Assembly (NCBI GenBank): GCA_021806605.1
Contig: JAJZQY010000007.1
Coordinates: 1-63,711, forward strand
Source of the DNA: Pseudomonadota bacterium
GTDB taxonomy: Bacteria > Pseudomonadota > Gammaproteobacteria > Burkholderiales > JABEVD01
Direction of reading: 5' to 3'
DNA: 63,711 nucleotides
In this document: positions 35,502-44,057 of the stretch, piece after piece
Layout: each line of letters opens with the position of its first letter
Numbering within the stretch: position 1 is the stretch's first letter
Notes under the pieces: generated by a model
Seen by the model: the letters and a program-made list of their open reading frames with translations, nothing else
Told to the model about the DNA's origin: nothing
The model's database searches: none
Made by a program: the position numbers and the translations under genes

Positions 35502-36793
35502 AACAGCTCCAGCGTTCCCTGAACCAGGAAATCCATTTCTTCCTCCTCGATCACATAGGGCGGCATGAAATAGACGGTGTTGCCGATCGGCCTCAGCAGC
35601 AGCCCCTTCTCCAGTGCGGCGAGATGGAATCGCCTGGAGAAATCGTGCGATGGATCCGCCACGTCGAAAGCCCAGATCATCCCGGTGTTCCTGAAATGTT
35701 CGACTTTGGGGTGCGCTGCGAGAACTTCCATTTTTTCGTTCATGAGATTCGCCTTCTCCCGGTTTTTTGCGATCACGCCGTCGCTTTCGAAAATGTCGAG
35801 CACGGCAAGCGCAGCCCTGCAGGCGAGGGCGTTTCCCGTATAGGAATGGGAATGCAGGAAAGCCTTGGAGAGGCTGTCGTCATAGAAGGCTTCGAATATG
35901 GCTGGCCTGCACAGGACTGCAGACAAGGGGAGGTAGCCCCCGGTGATGCCTTTGGAGAGGCAGAGGAAATCAGGCAGGATGCCGCCCTGTTCGCAGGCGA
36001 AAAGGGTCCCCGTCCTGCCGAATCCGACGGCGATTTCGTCCGCGATGAGGTGGACGCCGTATCTGTCGCACAACTGCCGCGCCTTCGCAAGATAGGCCGG
36101 GTGGTGCATGCCCATTCCGGCCGCGCCCTGCACCAGGGGTTCGAGTATCAGGGCCGCGATGCTTGGATGATGGATTTCGAGCAGATTTTCGAGTTTTTCG
36201 GCGCAGCGCAATGCAAAATCGCAAGGGGATTCACCCTGTTCGGCATGGCGCCAGTCCGGGGTGTCGATGCGCAGCCCTTTCGAAATCAGCGGGGAATAGG
36301 TGTCGCTGAAGATCGCGACATCGGTCACGGAAAGCGCGCCCAGCGTTTCGCCATGGTAGCCGTTTTCGAGGCTCACGAAATGCTTCTTTTCGGGCTTTCC
36401 CATGTTCTTCCAGTAATGGAAGCTCATCTTGAGCGCGATTTCCACCGCGGAGGCGCCGTCGCTTGCATAGAAGGCGTGTCCCAGTTTCGAGAGCCTGGCC
36501 AGCCTCTCGGAGAGTTCGACCACGGGCTCATGGGTGCATCCTGCCAGAATGACATGCTCGAGCTTTTCGAGCTGGTCGGTAATGGCGGAATTGATGACGG
36601 GATTGCAGTGCCCGAACAGGTTGACCCACCAGGAGCTGATTGCGTCGAGATGGCGCTTCCCCTCGAAATCGTAAAGCCACATGCCTTCTCCCCGCGAAAA
36701 AGGGACGAGCGGGACGGTCTCGTGCCGTTTCATCTGGGTGCAGGGATGCCATACTGATTGCAGGCTCCTCGAAATCAACTCGCTGTTTTTCAT
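35498..36793 (-). CDS. bioA: Adenosylmethionine-8-amino-7-oxononanoate aminotransferase BioA
   Basis: BioA makes 7,8-diaminopelargonate in biotin synthesis using S-adenosylmethionine as amino donor and PLP as cofactor. The 431-residue product begins with VWHPCTQMK, typical of BioA, has ISSWWVNLFGHCNP, and the PLP lysine in LSKGITGGYLPL. SHSYTGNALACRAAL and RPIGNTVYFMPPY are also family hallmarks. It is full length. It is divergent from the J-like/BPSS1780 gene, with a palindromic -10 between them; AGAGGCGG precedes its ATG. Confidence 0.95.
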   Translation of the reverse strand: MKNSELISRSLQSVWHPCTQMKRHETVPLVPFSRGEGMWLYDFEGKRHLDAISSWWVNLFGHCNPVINSAITDQLEKLEHVILAGCTHEPVVELSERLARLSKLGHAFYASDGASAVEIALKMSFHYWKNMGKPEKKHFVSLENGYHGETLGALSVTDVAIFSDTYSPLISKGLRIDTPDWRHAEQGESPCDFALRCAEKLENLLEIHHPSIAALILEPLVQGAAGMGMHHPAYLAKARQLCDRYGVHLIADEIAVGFGRTGTLFACEQGGILPDFLCLSKGITGGYLPLSAVLCRPAIFEAFYDDSLSKAFLHSHSYTGNALACRAALAVLDIFESDGVIAKNREKANLMNEKMEVLAAHPKVEHFRNTGMIWAFDVADPSHDFSRRFHLAALEKGLLLRPIGNTVYFMPPYVIEEEEMDFLVQGTLELL

Positions 36794-36819
36794 GCCGGAT
36801 GCCGCCTCTGCGCTTCTCT

Positions 36820-36827
36820 AGTATACT
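36820..36827. promoter_or_regulatory. Palindromic -10 (AGTATACT) between divergent genes
   Basis: The 8-bp palindrome AGTATACT gives TATACT on both strands (36822-36827 plus, 36820-36825 minus). It is placed to start bioA with a leader of about 20 nt and the plus-strand gene at 36863 with one of about 30 nt. Neither direction has a good -35, so strength is uncertain. Confidence 0.45.
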
Positions 36828-36862
36828 TTGAGTCTGGATTTTAACCGTTTTTGGAAAAGAAC

Positions 36863-37999
36863 ATGGCCGAAGAATCACTCTATGCCGTTCTCGGCGTATC
36901 GGGCGAATCCCTTCAGGAGGATATCGTGCAGGCTTTTCGCGCCCGTTCTTTCGACCGGGATGCGCTGGAAAAGGGGGGCGGGGAGGAAAGGTTGCGCTTT
37001 ACCGCATGGGCCCATGCCTATGCAGTGCTTTCCGATTCCGGTTTGAGGGCGAAATACGACGCATCCGGGCTGGACGAATCCTTCAGGGAAAAATTCGCTC
37101 TTGCGCTGGGCTTGGCGCTCAAGGGCTATGACGACGAAATGCTTGCCGAATACCTGAGCAGGCTTTCCTTCGACGAAAAAACCATAGCGGAATTGATGGC
37201 TGCGGTTTCCCGCGTCAGGGAAGTTCCGCAGGCCCCTTCCCCCGGGCGCCAGGAGGATTTCGCAGGATACCGGAAACTCAGGGCAGGGCAGGGCTGGCAA
37301 TGGGTAAAGGAAGGCTTTCTCCTCTTCAGGAAAAGCCCGCTGATCTGGATCGTGCTTTGCATGATCCTGACCGGAATAGGGCTGACGCTTTCCCTGATCC
37401 CGGTAGCCGGGGAAATCGTTCTCTATCTCGCCTCCCCGCTTTTCGCGGCGGGATTGATGCAGGGCTGCAGGGATCTCGAGGGGGGCGGCGAGCTGGAGCT
37501 CGCGCATCTCTTCCTGGGATTCAGGAAGGATGCCAGCCAGCTCGTGAGGATAGGCGGGGTCTATCTCTTCGGGCAGATCCTGATTCTGGGGATCATGGTC
37601 GCTTTCGGAGGCGACCCCATGGAGAAGCTCTTTTTCGGGACAGCCGACATCGATCCTGCGACGCTGCCTCCTGCCGAGACGAGCCGCGTGATGCTCGCGC
37701 TTTTCGTCGGGATGGCGGTATCCGTTCCGCTCATGATGATGATCTGGTTCGCTCCCCTGCTCGTGATTTTCAGGAGGCTTCAGGCGAAGGACGCGATGCA
37801 GTTGAGCTTCGTGGCGTGCCTCGGAAACATGAGGCCTTTCCTGGTGTTCGGCAGCGTTTTCCTTTTTCTGGCATTTTTGTCCGGCATCACTTTCGGACTC
37901 GGGCTGCTTCTGATGATCCCGCTGATCTTTACCTCGACCTACGCGAGCTACCGGGACATCTTCGAAGGCAGTCCGCATGTCGACATAGAGGTGGAATGA
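36863..37999 (+). CDS. J-domain-like region fused to BPSS1780-family membrane domain
   Basis: The 378-residue product opens with [21 protein letters not shown] and ends this part with [21 protein letters not shown], the outline of a J domain, but the HPD tripeptide that activates DnaK is replaced by SFD. From about residue 150 it has a six-helix membrane domain starting [19 protein letters not shown], the mark of the BPSS1780 family of unknown function. TTG 36851 would add 4 residues; ATG 36863 was chosen. It precedes hslV by 1 nt, so it is probably co-transcribed with the hslVU protease. Confidence 0.72.
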   Translation: MAEESLYAVLGVSGESLQEDIVQAFRARSFDRDALEKGGGEERLRFTAWAHAYAVLSDSGLRAKYDASGLDESFREKFALALGLALKGYDDEMLAEYLSRLSFDEKTIAELMAAVSRVREVPQAPSPGRQEDFAGYRKLRAGQGWQWVKEGFLLFRKSPLIWIVLCMILTGIGLTLSLIPVAGEIVLYLASPLFAAGLMQGCRDLEGGGELELAHLFLGFRKDASQLVRIGGVYLFGQILILGIMVAFGGDPMEKLFFGTADIDPATLPPAETSRVMLALFVGMAVSVPLMMMIWFAPLLVIFRRLQAKDAMQLSFVACLGNMRPFLVFGSVFLFLAFLSGITFGLGLLLMIPLIFTSTYASYRDIFEGSPHVDIEVE

Positions 38000-38000
38000 G

Positions 38001-38537
38001 ATGGAACAATATCACGGCACGACGATACTTTCCGTGAGGCGCGGCAGCAGCGTCGCGCTCGGGGGGGACGGGCAGGTGACGCTCGGCAACATCATCGTCA
38101 AGGCAGGCGCGAGGAAGGTGAGAAGGCTCTTTCATGACAACATCCTGGCGGGGTTTGCTGGCGGAACGGCGGATGCCTTCACCCTTTTCGAGCGATTCGA
38201 GGCGAAGCTCGAAAAGCATCAGGGGAATCTCCTGCGCTCTGCGGTGGAGCTTGCCAAGGACTGGCGCACCGACAGGATGCTGAGAAGGCTGGAAGCGATG
38301 CTTGCGGTGGCGGATGCGCACTCCTCCCTCATCATCACCGGGAACGGCGATGTGCTGGAGCCGGAATACGGCATCATCGCGATAGGAAGCGGCGGCCCCT
38401 ATGCCCAGTCGGCGGCGCGCGCGCTGCTGGAAAACACCGAATTCTCTCCGCAGGAGATCGTCAAGAAGTCGCTGGAAATTGCGGGGGATCTCTGCATCTA
38501 TACCAACCAGCAGCACAGAATAGAAGTTTTGGAGTAA
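38001..38537 (+). CDS. hslV: ATP-dependent protease subunit HslV
   Basis: HslV is the threonine peptidase of the HslUV protease. The 178-residue product starts MEQYHG then TTILSVRR; Thr7 becomes the N-terminal nucleophile after processing. GGDGQVTLG and [17 protein letters not shown] are typical. It is followed by hslU after 2 nt. Confidence 0.96.
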   Translation: MEQYHGTTILSVRRGSSVALGGDGQVTLGNIIVKAGARKVRRLFHDNILAGFAGGTADAFTLFERFEAKLEKHQGNLLRSAVELAKDWRTDRMLRRLEAMLAVADAHSSLIITGNGDVLEPEYGIIAIGSGGPYAQSAARALLENTEFSPQEIVKKSLEIAGDLCIYTNQQHRIEVLE

Positions 38538-38539
38538 GC

Positions 38540-39844
38540 ATGTCGCAGATGACGCCCCAGGAAATCGTCCACGAACTCGACAAGCACATCATCGGCCAGA
38601 AGGATGCCAAGCGGGCGGTTGCGATTGCGCTCAGGAACCGCTGGCGCAGGCAGCAGGTGCCCGAGCTGCTGCGCCAGGAGATCACCCCGAAGAACATTCT
38701 GATGATCGGCCCCACCGGGGTGGGAAAGACAGAAATTGCAAGGCGCCTTGCCAAGCTCGCCGACGCTCCCTTCATCAAGGTCGAGGCGACCAAGTTCACC
38801 GAGGTGGGATATGTGGGGCGGGATGTCGATTCGATCATCAGGGACCTCGTCGAGACCGCGATCAAGGATGCTCGCCTGAACGAGACGAAAAAGGTGAGAT
38901 TCAGGGCGGCGGACATTGCCGAAGAGCGCATCCTGGATATTCTCCTGCCTGGGGCCGATTCGGGAGAAGGCGCCACGCGCCAGAAATTCAGGAAGATGCT
39001 GAGGGAAGGGCAGCTCGACGACAGGGAAATCGAGATCGAGGTCGCTGCAATCCAGAGCTCGATGGAAATATTCGGCCCGCCCGGCATGGAGGATCTCACC
39101 TCCCAGATACAGGGCATGTTCCAGAACATCGGCAGCACGAAGAAAAAGGTGAGGAAGCTCAAGATTGCCGAAGCGATGAAGCTGCTCACCGAGGAGGAAG
39201 CGGGAAAGCTCGTCAACGACGAGGAACTGAAGCTTTCCGCACTCGGGAACGTCGAGCAGAACGGCATCGTCTTTCTCGACGAGATCGACAAGATTGCGAG
39301 CCGCTCCGAGGCCGTCGGTTCCGACGTTTCGCGCCAGGGGGTGCAGCGCGATCTGCTTCCCCTTGTCGAAGGGACCACCGTTTCGACCAAGTACGGCATG
39401 GTGAAGACAGATCACATCCTGTTCATTGCGAGCGGGGCATTCCATCTGGCCAAGCCTTCCGATCTCGTTCCCGAGCTCCAGGGACGGTTTCCCATCAGGG
39501 TGGAGCTCGATTCGCTCTCGGTGTCCGACTTCGAGCAGATATTGACCAATACCGATGCCTGCCTCACCGTGCAGTACCAGGCGCTTCTGGAAACCGAAGG
39601 GGTGAAGCTGGAATTTCGTTCGGACGGGATTACCGAGCTTGCGCAAATCGCCTATTCGGTCAACGAGAAGACCGAGAATATCGGCGCAAGGCGCCTCTAT
39701 ACCGTGATGGAGCGGCTGCTCGAGGAAATTTCCTTCGACGCCGCGAAGCTGTCGGGGCAGACCGTGACCGTCGATTCTGAATTCGTCAGGCAGCGCCTTG
39801 CCGACCTGGCGCAGAGCGAGGACCTTTCGCGGTACGTCCTTTGA
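38540..39844 (+). CDS. hslU: ATP-dependent protease ATPase subunit HslU
   Basis: HslU is the AAA+ unfoldase that feeds HslV. The 434-residue product has Walker A GPTGVGKT (57-64), pore motif [12 protein letters not shown], the intermediate I domain, and Walker [12 protein letters not shown]; it ends DLSRYVL, the C-terminal peptide that inserts into HslV. Full length. Confidence 0.97.
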   Translation: MSQMTPQEIVHELDKHIIGQKDAKRAVAIALRNRWRRQQVPELLRQEITPKNILMIGPTGVGKTEIARRLAKLADAPFIKVEATKFTEVGYVGRDVDSIIRDLVETAIKDARLNETKKVRFRAADIAEERILDILLPGADSGEGATRQKFRKMLREGQLDDREIEIEVAAIQSSMEIFGPPGMEDLTSQIQGMFQNIGSTKKKVRKLKIAEAMKLLTEEEAGKLVNDEELKLSALGNVEQNGIVFLDEIDKIASRSEAVGSDVSRQGVQRDLLPLVEGTTVSTKYGMVKTDHILFIASGAFHLAKPSDLVPELQGRFPIRVELDSLSVSDFEQILTNTDACLTVQYQALLETEGVKLEFRSDGITELAQIAYSVNEKTENIGARRLYTVMERLLEEISFDAAKLSGQTVTVDSEFVRQRLADLAQSEDLSRYVL

Positions 39845-39890
39845 CAGGATTTTGTCCGAACTCTCGAGCGGTTTTTCTGGTCACACTTAC

Positions 39891-40445
39891 ATGAACCCCG
39901 AACGGAACAAGCTCTCTGCACTCGTTATTGCGGCATCCATCGCTGCGGCATGGCCCGCTTTCGCTCGGTCGGAAAGCCTAGGGCAGCCCCTGAAACCGGC
40001 CGAAAGGCACGCCGCCATTCATGCGAAGAAAAAGCCTGCCGCAGCGGCGTCAGGGACTGCTCTTGCCGCCAGGCCTCCTGCTGCAAAAGGGAAGAAGAGC
40101 AAGACCCACAAGATTCTGCTGCCCATCCGGATAAGCGAACTGCTGCCCGAGGAGGGGAAGCCAGAGAGTGTCGTCCGCTCCAAATCCGCGATTTCCAAGG
40201 TGATGACTGACAAAAAGGCGGTCGATCTCGATATGGGGGGCGACCTGCCATGGCCGGTTCCCGACAGCCCCCTGCTTTCTCCCAGGAACAGGGATATCGG
40301 ATTCCATGTCGGCGTGAACTACCATCTGGATCAGAAGTGGGATTTGACCGGGCTTGCCGGCATGGGTGTGGTCGGGAACGTCGACGCATACCCGCTTAAG
40401 CCGAATGTCGAGCAGATCGGCATTCGAGCCAAATACCGCTTCTGA
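39891..40445 (+). CDS. Secreted hypothetical protein with outer-membrane-like C-terminus
   Basis: The 184-residue product has a signal peptide (about 1-28, LSALVIAASIAAAWPAFA), then a Lys/Ala/Pro-rich low-complexity stretch (about 40-75) and a C-terminal part with amphipathic beta-like segments ending EQIGIRAKYRF. A final aromatic residue after alternating residues is typical of beta-strands recognised by the BAM complex. No family is recognised. It follows hslU by 46 nt; the ATG was taken over longer frame starts because it opens the signal peptide. Confidence 0.55.
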   Translation: MNPERNKLSALVIAASIAAAWPAFARSESLGQPLKPAERHAAIHAKKKPAAAASGTALAARPPAAKGKKSKTHKILLPIRISELLPEEGKPESVVRSKSAISKVMTDKKAVDLDMGGDLPWPVPDSPLLSPRNRDIGFHVGVNYHLDQKWDLTGLAGMGVVGNVDAYPLKPNVEQIGIRAKYRF

Positions 40446-40446
40446 A

Positions 40447-40473
40447 GGCAAGGGGTCCGGAGGAACCCTTGCC
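40447..40473. terminator. Hairpin between convergent genes (possible bidirectional terminator)
   Basis: GGCAAGGGGTCC and GGAACCCTTGCC form a 12-bp stem with one mismatch around a 3-nt loop. It lies 2 nt after the secreted-protein gene and 9 nt after the stop of the minus-strand microprotein. Neither side has a long T run, so it may act only as a weak terminator or RNA-end stabiliser. Confidence 0.45.
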
Positions 40474-40481
40474 CTTGTCGC

Positions 40482-40583
40482 CTAGCCGTGCTTGTGCTGA
40501 TTCATGTAGCAGCTGATCAGGATGATTCCGTCGACCACGACCAGCGCGACGACTCCGAATAACATATAGCCCATGTAGTCCAT
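40482..40583 (-). CDS. 33-residue single-pass membrane microprotein
   Basis: Reads MDYMGYMLFGVVALVVVDG then a second part IILISCYMNQHKHG: a short start, one hydrophobic helix of about 20 residues and a His/Lys tail. AAGGAG lies 8 nt before the ATG on the minus strand, a near-ideal ribosome-binding site, which is the main reason to believe it. A hairpin follows its stop. Size resembles accessory subunits of respiratory oxidases or transporters, but no family is recognised. It is divergent from the radical SAM gene. Confidence 0.6.
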   Translation of the reverse strand: MDYMGYMLFGVVALVVVDGIILISCYMNQHKHG

Positions 40584-40680
40584 TTCAGTCTCCTTGGGGT
40601 CGGCTCTCCTTTTCGATCCGGGAATGTCCCTGTCGGGATGAGTCGGCAGATGGAATCCCTGCCTGGTAGAAGTATAGACC

Positions 40681-41793
40681 ATGCCCTTCCCGATGCGCTC
40701 CCCGGGGAGGATAATCCAATTTTTGAGGAACGAGAAATTGAAGCGGCAACTCATCAAGGGTCGCGGGGCGACCCTGAAAATCGAGGGAAGGTTCGAGAGC
40801 AGGGCCAGGGAGGCTTGCGATGACGGCTGGGTGCAGGAGGATTTGCCCCCTCTCGCAACGACGGTGACCGTCGAGAAGGCGAAGAGCGTGATCCAGCGAC
40901 AGGACTCCCCCGATCTGCCATTTGCACAGTCCATGAATGCCTACCGCGGCTGCGAGCATGGCTGCATCTATTGCTATGCGCGGCCGTCGCATGGCTATCT
41001 CGACCTCTCGCCCGGACTCGACTTCGAGACCCAGCTGTTTGCAAAACCGGACGCTCCGGAGCTGCTGCGCGCCGAGCTTGGAAAAAGGAACTATCGCTGC
41101 GAAGTCCTCGCGCTGGGCACCAATACCGACCCTTACCAGCCGATAGAGCGGGAATGGCAGATCACGAGGCGGATACTGGCGCTGCTCGAAGAATGCTCCC
41201 ATCCGGTGTCCATCGTCACGAAATCGGCAATGATCGAGCGGGATATCGACCTCCTCGCGGCGCTTTCCGAGAAGAATCTGGTTCAGGTGTTCATTTCGGT
41301 GACGACGCTCGATGCCGCTCTGGCGAGAAAAATGGAGCCGCGCGCGTCTTCTCCGAAAAGGCGGCTGGAAGCCATGAGAAGGCTCAACGATGCCGGCGTT
41401 CCCTGCGGGGTGATGGCAACCCCTGTCATTCCCTTTCTTACCGACTCCGAACTCGAAGCTATTTTGCAGGCCGCGAACCAATCCGGGGCGAAAGCGGCCG
41501 GTTATGCCCTCCTGAGATTGCCCCATGAATTGAAAATGCTTTTTTCGGACTGGCTGCAAACCCATTATCCCCTGAAGGCCTCCCATGTGATGAGCCGCCT
41601 GAGGGAGATGCGCGGAGGGCGGGAGAGCGATCCCGGTTTCGGCAGCAGGATGAGGGGAGAAGGCCTTTTTTCCGACCTGCTGGAGAAGCGCTTCGAGATG
41701 GCCTCTTCCAGGCTCGGCTTCAACCGCGAAAGAATCTCTCTCGACACTGGCCGCTTCAGACCGCCTCGTCGCCAGATGGACCTGTTTTATTGA
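40681..41793 (+). CDS. PA0069-family radical SAM protein
   Basis: The product has up to 370 residues and the radical SAM cluster motif CEHGCIYCY (Cys91, Cys95, Cys98 from the first ATG), preceded by the family start KGRGATLKIEGRFES and followed by LALGTNTDPYQPIER and LVQVFISVTTLD. These proteins bind a 4Fe-4S cluster and SAM; the reaction is unknown, and some relatives are described as spore photoproduct lyase-like. The start is uncertain: ATG 40681, ATG 40693, or TTG 40738, which has GAGGAA 7 nt upstream and sits closest to the family N-terminus. The end overlaps the convergent GGDEF gene by 7 nt. Confidence 0.85.
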   Translation: MPFPMRSPGRIIQFLRNEKLKRQLIKGRGATLKIEGRFESRAREACDDGWVQEDLPPLATTVTVEKAKSVIQRQDSPDLPFAQSMNAYRGCEHGCIYCYARPSHGYLDLSPGLDFETQLFAKPDAPELLRAELGKRNYRCEVLALGTNTDPYQPIEREWQITRRILALLEECSHPVSIVTKSAMIERDIDLLAALSEKNLVQVFISVTTLDAALARKMEPRASSPKRRLEAMRRLNDAGVPCGVMATPVIPFLTDSELEAILQAANQSGAKAAGYALLRLPHELKMLFSDWLQTHYPLKASHVMSRLREMRGGRESDPGFGSRMRGEGLFSDLLEKRFEMASSRLGFNRERISLDTGRFRPPRRQMDLFY

Positions 41794-42656
41794 TTGTGGG
41801 CGGATTGCACCCTGCCGCGCCCCTGTCGCTTGGCTTCGTAGAGCGCTTCGTCCGCCCGACGGAAGAAGGCTTCCCGATCGATGTCGGGTGTTGGGGTTCC
41901 TTCAAGGGTGGCGACCCCGATGCTGACCTTGCCTTGCATGTCATCCAGGATCTGGTGGGCTTTTTCGCAGGCGATGCGGTGGTCGGCGAAAATCATGACG
42001 GCGAACTCGTCTCCTCCGAAACGGAAGGCAAGGTCGACGCCTTCCCGGATAATGCCTGAAATCGTTCTGGCCGTTTCGACGAGATGGTTGTCGCCCGCCT
42101 GATGGCCCATTTCGTCGTTGATGGCCTTGAAATTGTCGAGATCGATGAGCAGCAGGGAGAGCGGTTCGCTTTTCTGCCTCACGGCATGGCGGAATGCCTG
42201 TTCCAGACGGTCATCGAAGGCGCGCCGGTTCAGGAGTCCGGTAAGCGGATCCTGCAGGGAAATTTTCCTTATCTTTTCTTCATGCAGCCTGCGTTGGGTA
42301 ATGTTGTGATGGGAAACCACGAACAGGCCTTTCGCAGCGACAGGGGCGACGCGCATCATGAACCAGCGTTTTTCTTTGGGGCTGTGGCAGGGGTATTCCC
42401 TGGAAAAATGAGGCAGATTGCCGTCGAGGACATCCCGGATGCCTTTTGCGGTATCCGGGGCTTCTCCCCGGCTGGTTTCCAGGGGGGAAAGGTAGTTCCT
42501 GCCTATCCATTCGATGCCGGATGGCATGCCGTTCTCCCTGCCGAATTCGATCCATGCCCGGTTGACGTAGAGTATGGTTCCGTTGCGATCGATCAGGGCG
42601 ATTTGATCGTCGAGCGAATCGAGCACGAGGTCGAAGGGGATGTCCTGTTGGTCCAT
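41787..42656 (-). CDS. PAS-GGDEF diguanylate cyclase
   Basis: The product of about 289 residues has a PAS domain (about 5-120; VLDSLDDQIALIDRNGTILYVN) and a GGDEF domain (about 130-285) with DPLTGLLNRRAFDD and FRFGGDEFAVM intact, so it should make c-di-GMP. A possible inhibitory site reads REGVD, one residue longer than the RxxD spacing, so product inhibition is doubtful. No membrane segment. ATG 42656 was chosen; a TTG at 42686 would add 10 residues. Confidence 0.87.
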   Translation of the reverse strand: MDQQDIPFDLVLDSLDDQIALIDRNGTILYVNRAWIEFGRENGMPSGIEWIGRNYLSPLETSRGEAPDTAKGIRDVLDGNLPHFSREYPCHSPKEKRWFMMRVAPVAAKGLFVVSHHNITQRRLHEEKIRKISLQDPLTGLLNRRAFDDRLEQAFRHAVRQKSEPLSLLLIDLDNFKAINDEMGHQAGDNHLVETARTISGIIREGVDLAFRFGGDEFAVMIFADHRIACEKAHQILDDMQGKVSIGVATLEGTPTPDIDREAFFRRADEALYEAKRQGRGRVQSAHNQ

Positions 42657-42754
42657 CGTGACGATGGTAGCGCATTTTCCTGCCAAGGGACAGATTCATG
42701 GAATGGTGTGGCAACGCATCACCATCCTCTTTATCCATGTTGTCGCGATGCAGT

Positions 42755-42892
42755 TCACCCAATGATGTCTCGAAGCGCTTCCAGAAAGCGCACATTGTCG
42801 GGGGGAAGGGCCGTCGTTATTCTCATGAATCCGCCTCCGAGCAAGGGATCGTCCAGAGGTCCGTGTCGTCCCGGTTTCGTATAGGCGGATTT
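42755..42892 (-). pseudogene. Possible remnant of an aminotransferase C-terminus (HisC-like)
   Basis: On the minus strand an open stretch without a proper start reads HGPLDDPLLGGGFMRIT followed by TALPPDNVRFLEALRDIIG and TGA at 42755-42757. The pattern RIT-xx-LPxDNxRFLEAL resembles the end of class I/II aminotransferases such as HisC. No upstream part of such an enzyme is present; the neighbouring gene on that side is unrelated. It may be a gene remnant or chance; the upstream border is arbitrary. Confidence 0.3.
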
Positions 42893-42914
42893 GTGTGCGA
42901 GGCTTTCCCGATTG

Positions 42915-43403
42915 TTACCTTTTCCGGGAAGGCGGAACGAGCGAACTCGACTTCTCGGCGACGAGATCCTTCACTTCGCCTGAGGTCACGATGCCGCTCT
43001 TCGAAAGGCAATTCATGCGGGCCAGGAAAGGATTCCTGCTCCTGACGTCGTCGCATTCCTTGATCACCACGCCTATTTCGTCGAAGACGTTCCCCATTTC
43101 GCCCTTCCTGATGCACATCGCGGCAACCAGGGGCGCGAACCAGTCCGACAGGAAGGGGCTTTCCTCAATCAGGTTCCGGTACAGGATGGAAAGATCGGTG
43201 TACTGCTTGCGGCCCATCCCTTCGATGTGGCTTCCGACATGTCCTGCCTTGGGAATGAGGGCTTCCGGGATTCCTCCCCTGTTGGAAGCGATGGTCTCGG
43301 CTGCTTCCGTGTAGGCCCCGCAGGTGATGTCGCCGGCCCGAACGGCAGGCGCGCAGGCGATTGCGGCAGTCAGGCCCAAGACAAGCAGATGAAAGATGCG
43401 CAT
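42915..43403 (-). CDS. Secreted hypothetical protein with four cysteines
   Basis: The 162-residue product has a signal peptide (about 1-24, MRIFHLLVLGLTAAIACAP) and four Cys in the mature part (ITCGAY, AAMCIRKG, IKECDDV, RMNCLSK), likely two disulfides in a helical periplasmic protein. AAAGGGG lies about 6 nt before ATG 43403. No family is recognised. It lies downstream of the regA-like gene on the same strand with a 108-nt gap. Confidence 0.65.
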   Translation of the reverse strand: MRIFHLLVLGLTAAIACAPAVRAGDITCGAYTEAAETIASNRGGIPEALIPKAGHVGSHIEGMGRKQYTDLSILYRNLIEESPFLSDWFAPLVAAMCIRKGEMGNVFDEIGVVIKECDDVRSRNPFLARMNCLSKSGIVTSGEVKDLVAEKSSSLVPPSRKR

Positions 43404-43511
43404 GGATCCCCTTTCAGGTTTTTGCGGCAATTTTCCTCTTTTATCGGAATGCGTGCTGAACTTTTTCCGAAGAGTCCGGCTTTGGCAAACCGGGTCGCGA
43501 ATAAAACAAGC

Positions 43512-44057
43512 TCAATTCCTTGCGGGTTTCTTGGCGAGTTTCCTTTGCAGCGTCCTCCTGTGCATGTTGAGGCTTCTTGCGGTTGCCGAGATGTTTCCGC
43601 CGTGCTCCGCGAGAACGCTCTGGATATGTTCCCATTCCAGCCGGTCCACCGACATGGGGTTCGTGCTGACCGATGCCGAGGCATTGCCTTCGCCGTCCCG
43701 CTGCAGGGCGGCCGCGATTTCATCCGCTTTCGCCGGCTTGGCGAGATAGTGGGTCGCGCCGAGCTTGACGGCTTCCACAGCGGTGGCGATGCTGGCGTAG
43801 CCGGTGAGAACGACTATTCTCGTGGCCTCGTCGATCTCCTTCAGCTTCTTGATCAGGACGAGCCCGGAGTCTCCCGGCATCTTGAGGTCGATCACGGCGT
43901 ATTCCGGGGAATTTTCTGCTGCCAGAAGCAGTGCGTTTTCGACGCAATTCGCGCACTGCACTGAAAAGCCGCGCTTTTCCATCGCTCTAGACAGCACGGA
44001 AAGAAACGTCTCGTCGTCGTCCACGAGGAGCAGGCCGGGTTTGTCGAGTTCGCTCAT
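43512..44057 (-). CDS. RegA/PrrA/ActR-type redox response regulator
   Basis: The 181-residue product has a receiver domain (LLLVDDDETF, phosphoacceptor Asp57 in VIDLKMPGDSG, Lys in LAKPAK) and a C-terminal Fis-type helix-turn-helix (GGNISATARSLNMHRRTLQRKL), the compact layout of the RegA family, global regulators of respiration and energy genes. The ATG overlaps the kinase stop. The linker between the domains is Ser/Ala-rich and longer than in many RegA proteins. Confidence 0.88.
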   Translation of the reverse strand: MSELDKPGLLLVDDDETFLSVLSRAMEKRGFSVQCANCVENALLLAAENSPEYAVIDLKMPGDSGLVLIKKLKEIDEATRIVVLTGYASIATAVEAVKLGATHYLAKPAKADEIAAALQRDGEGNASASVSTNPMSVDRLEWEHIQSVLAEHGGNISATARSLNMHRRTLQRKLAKKPARN

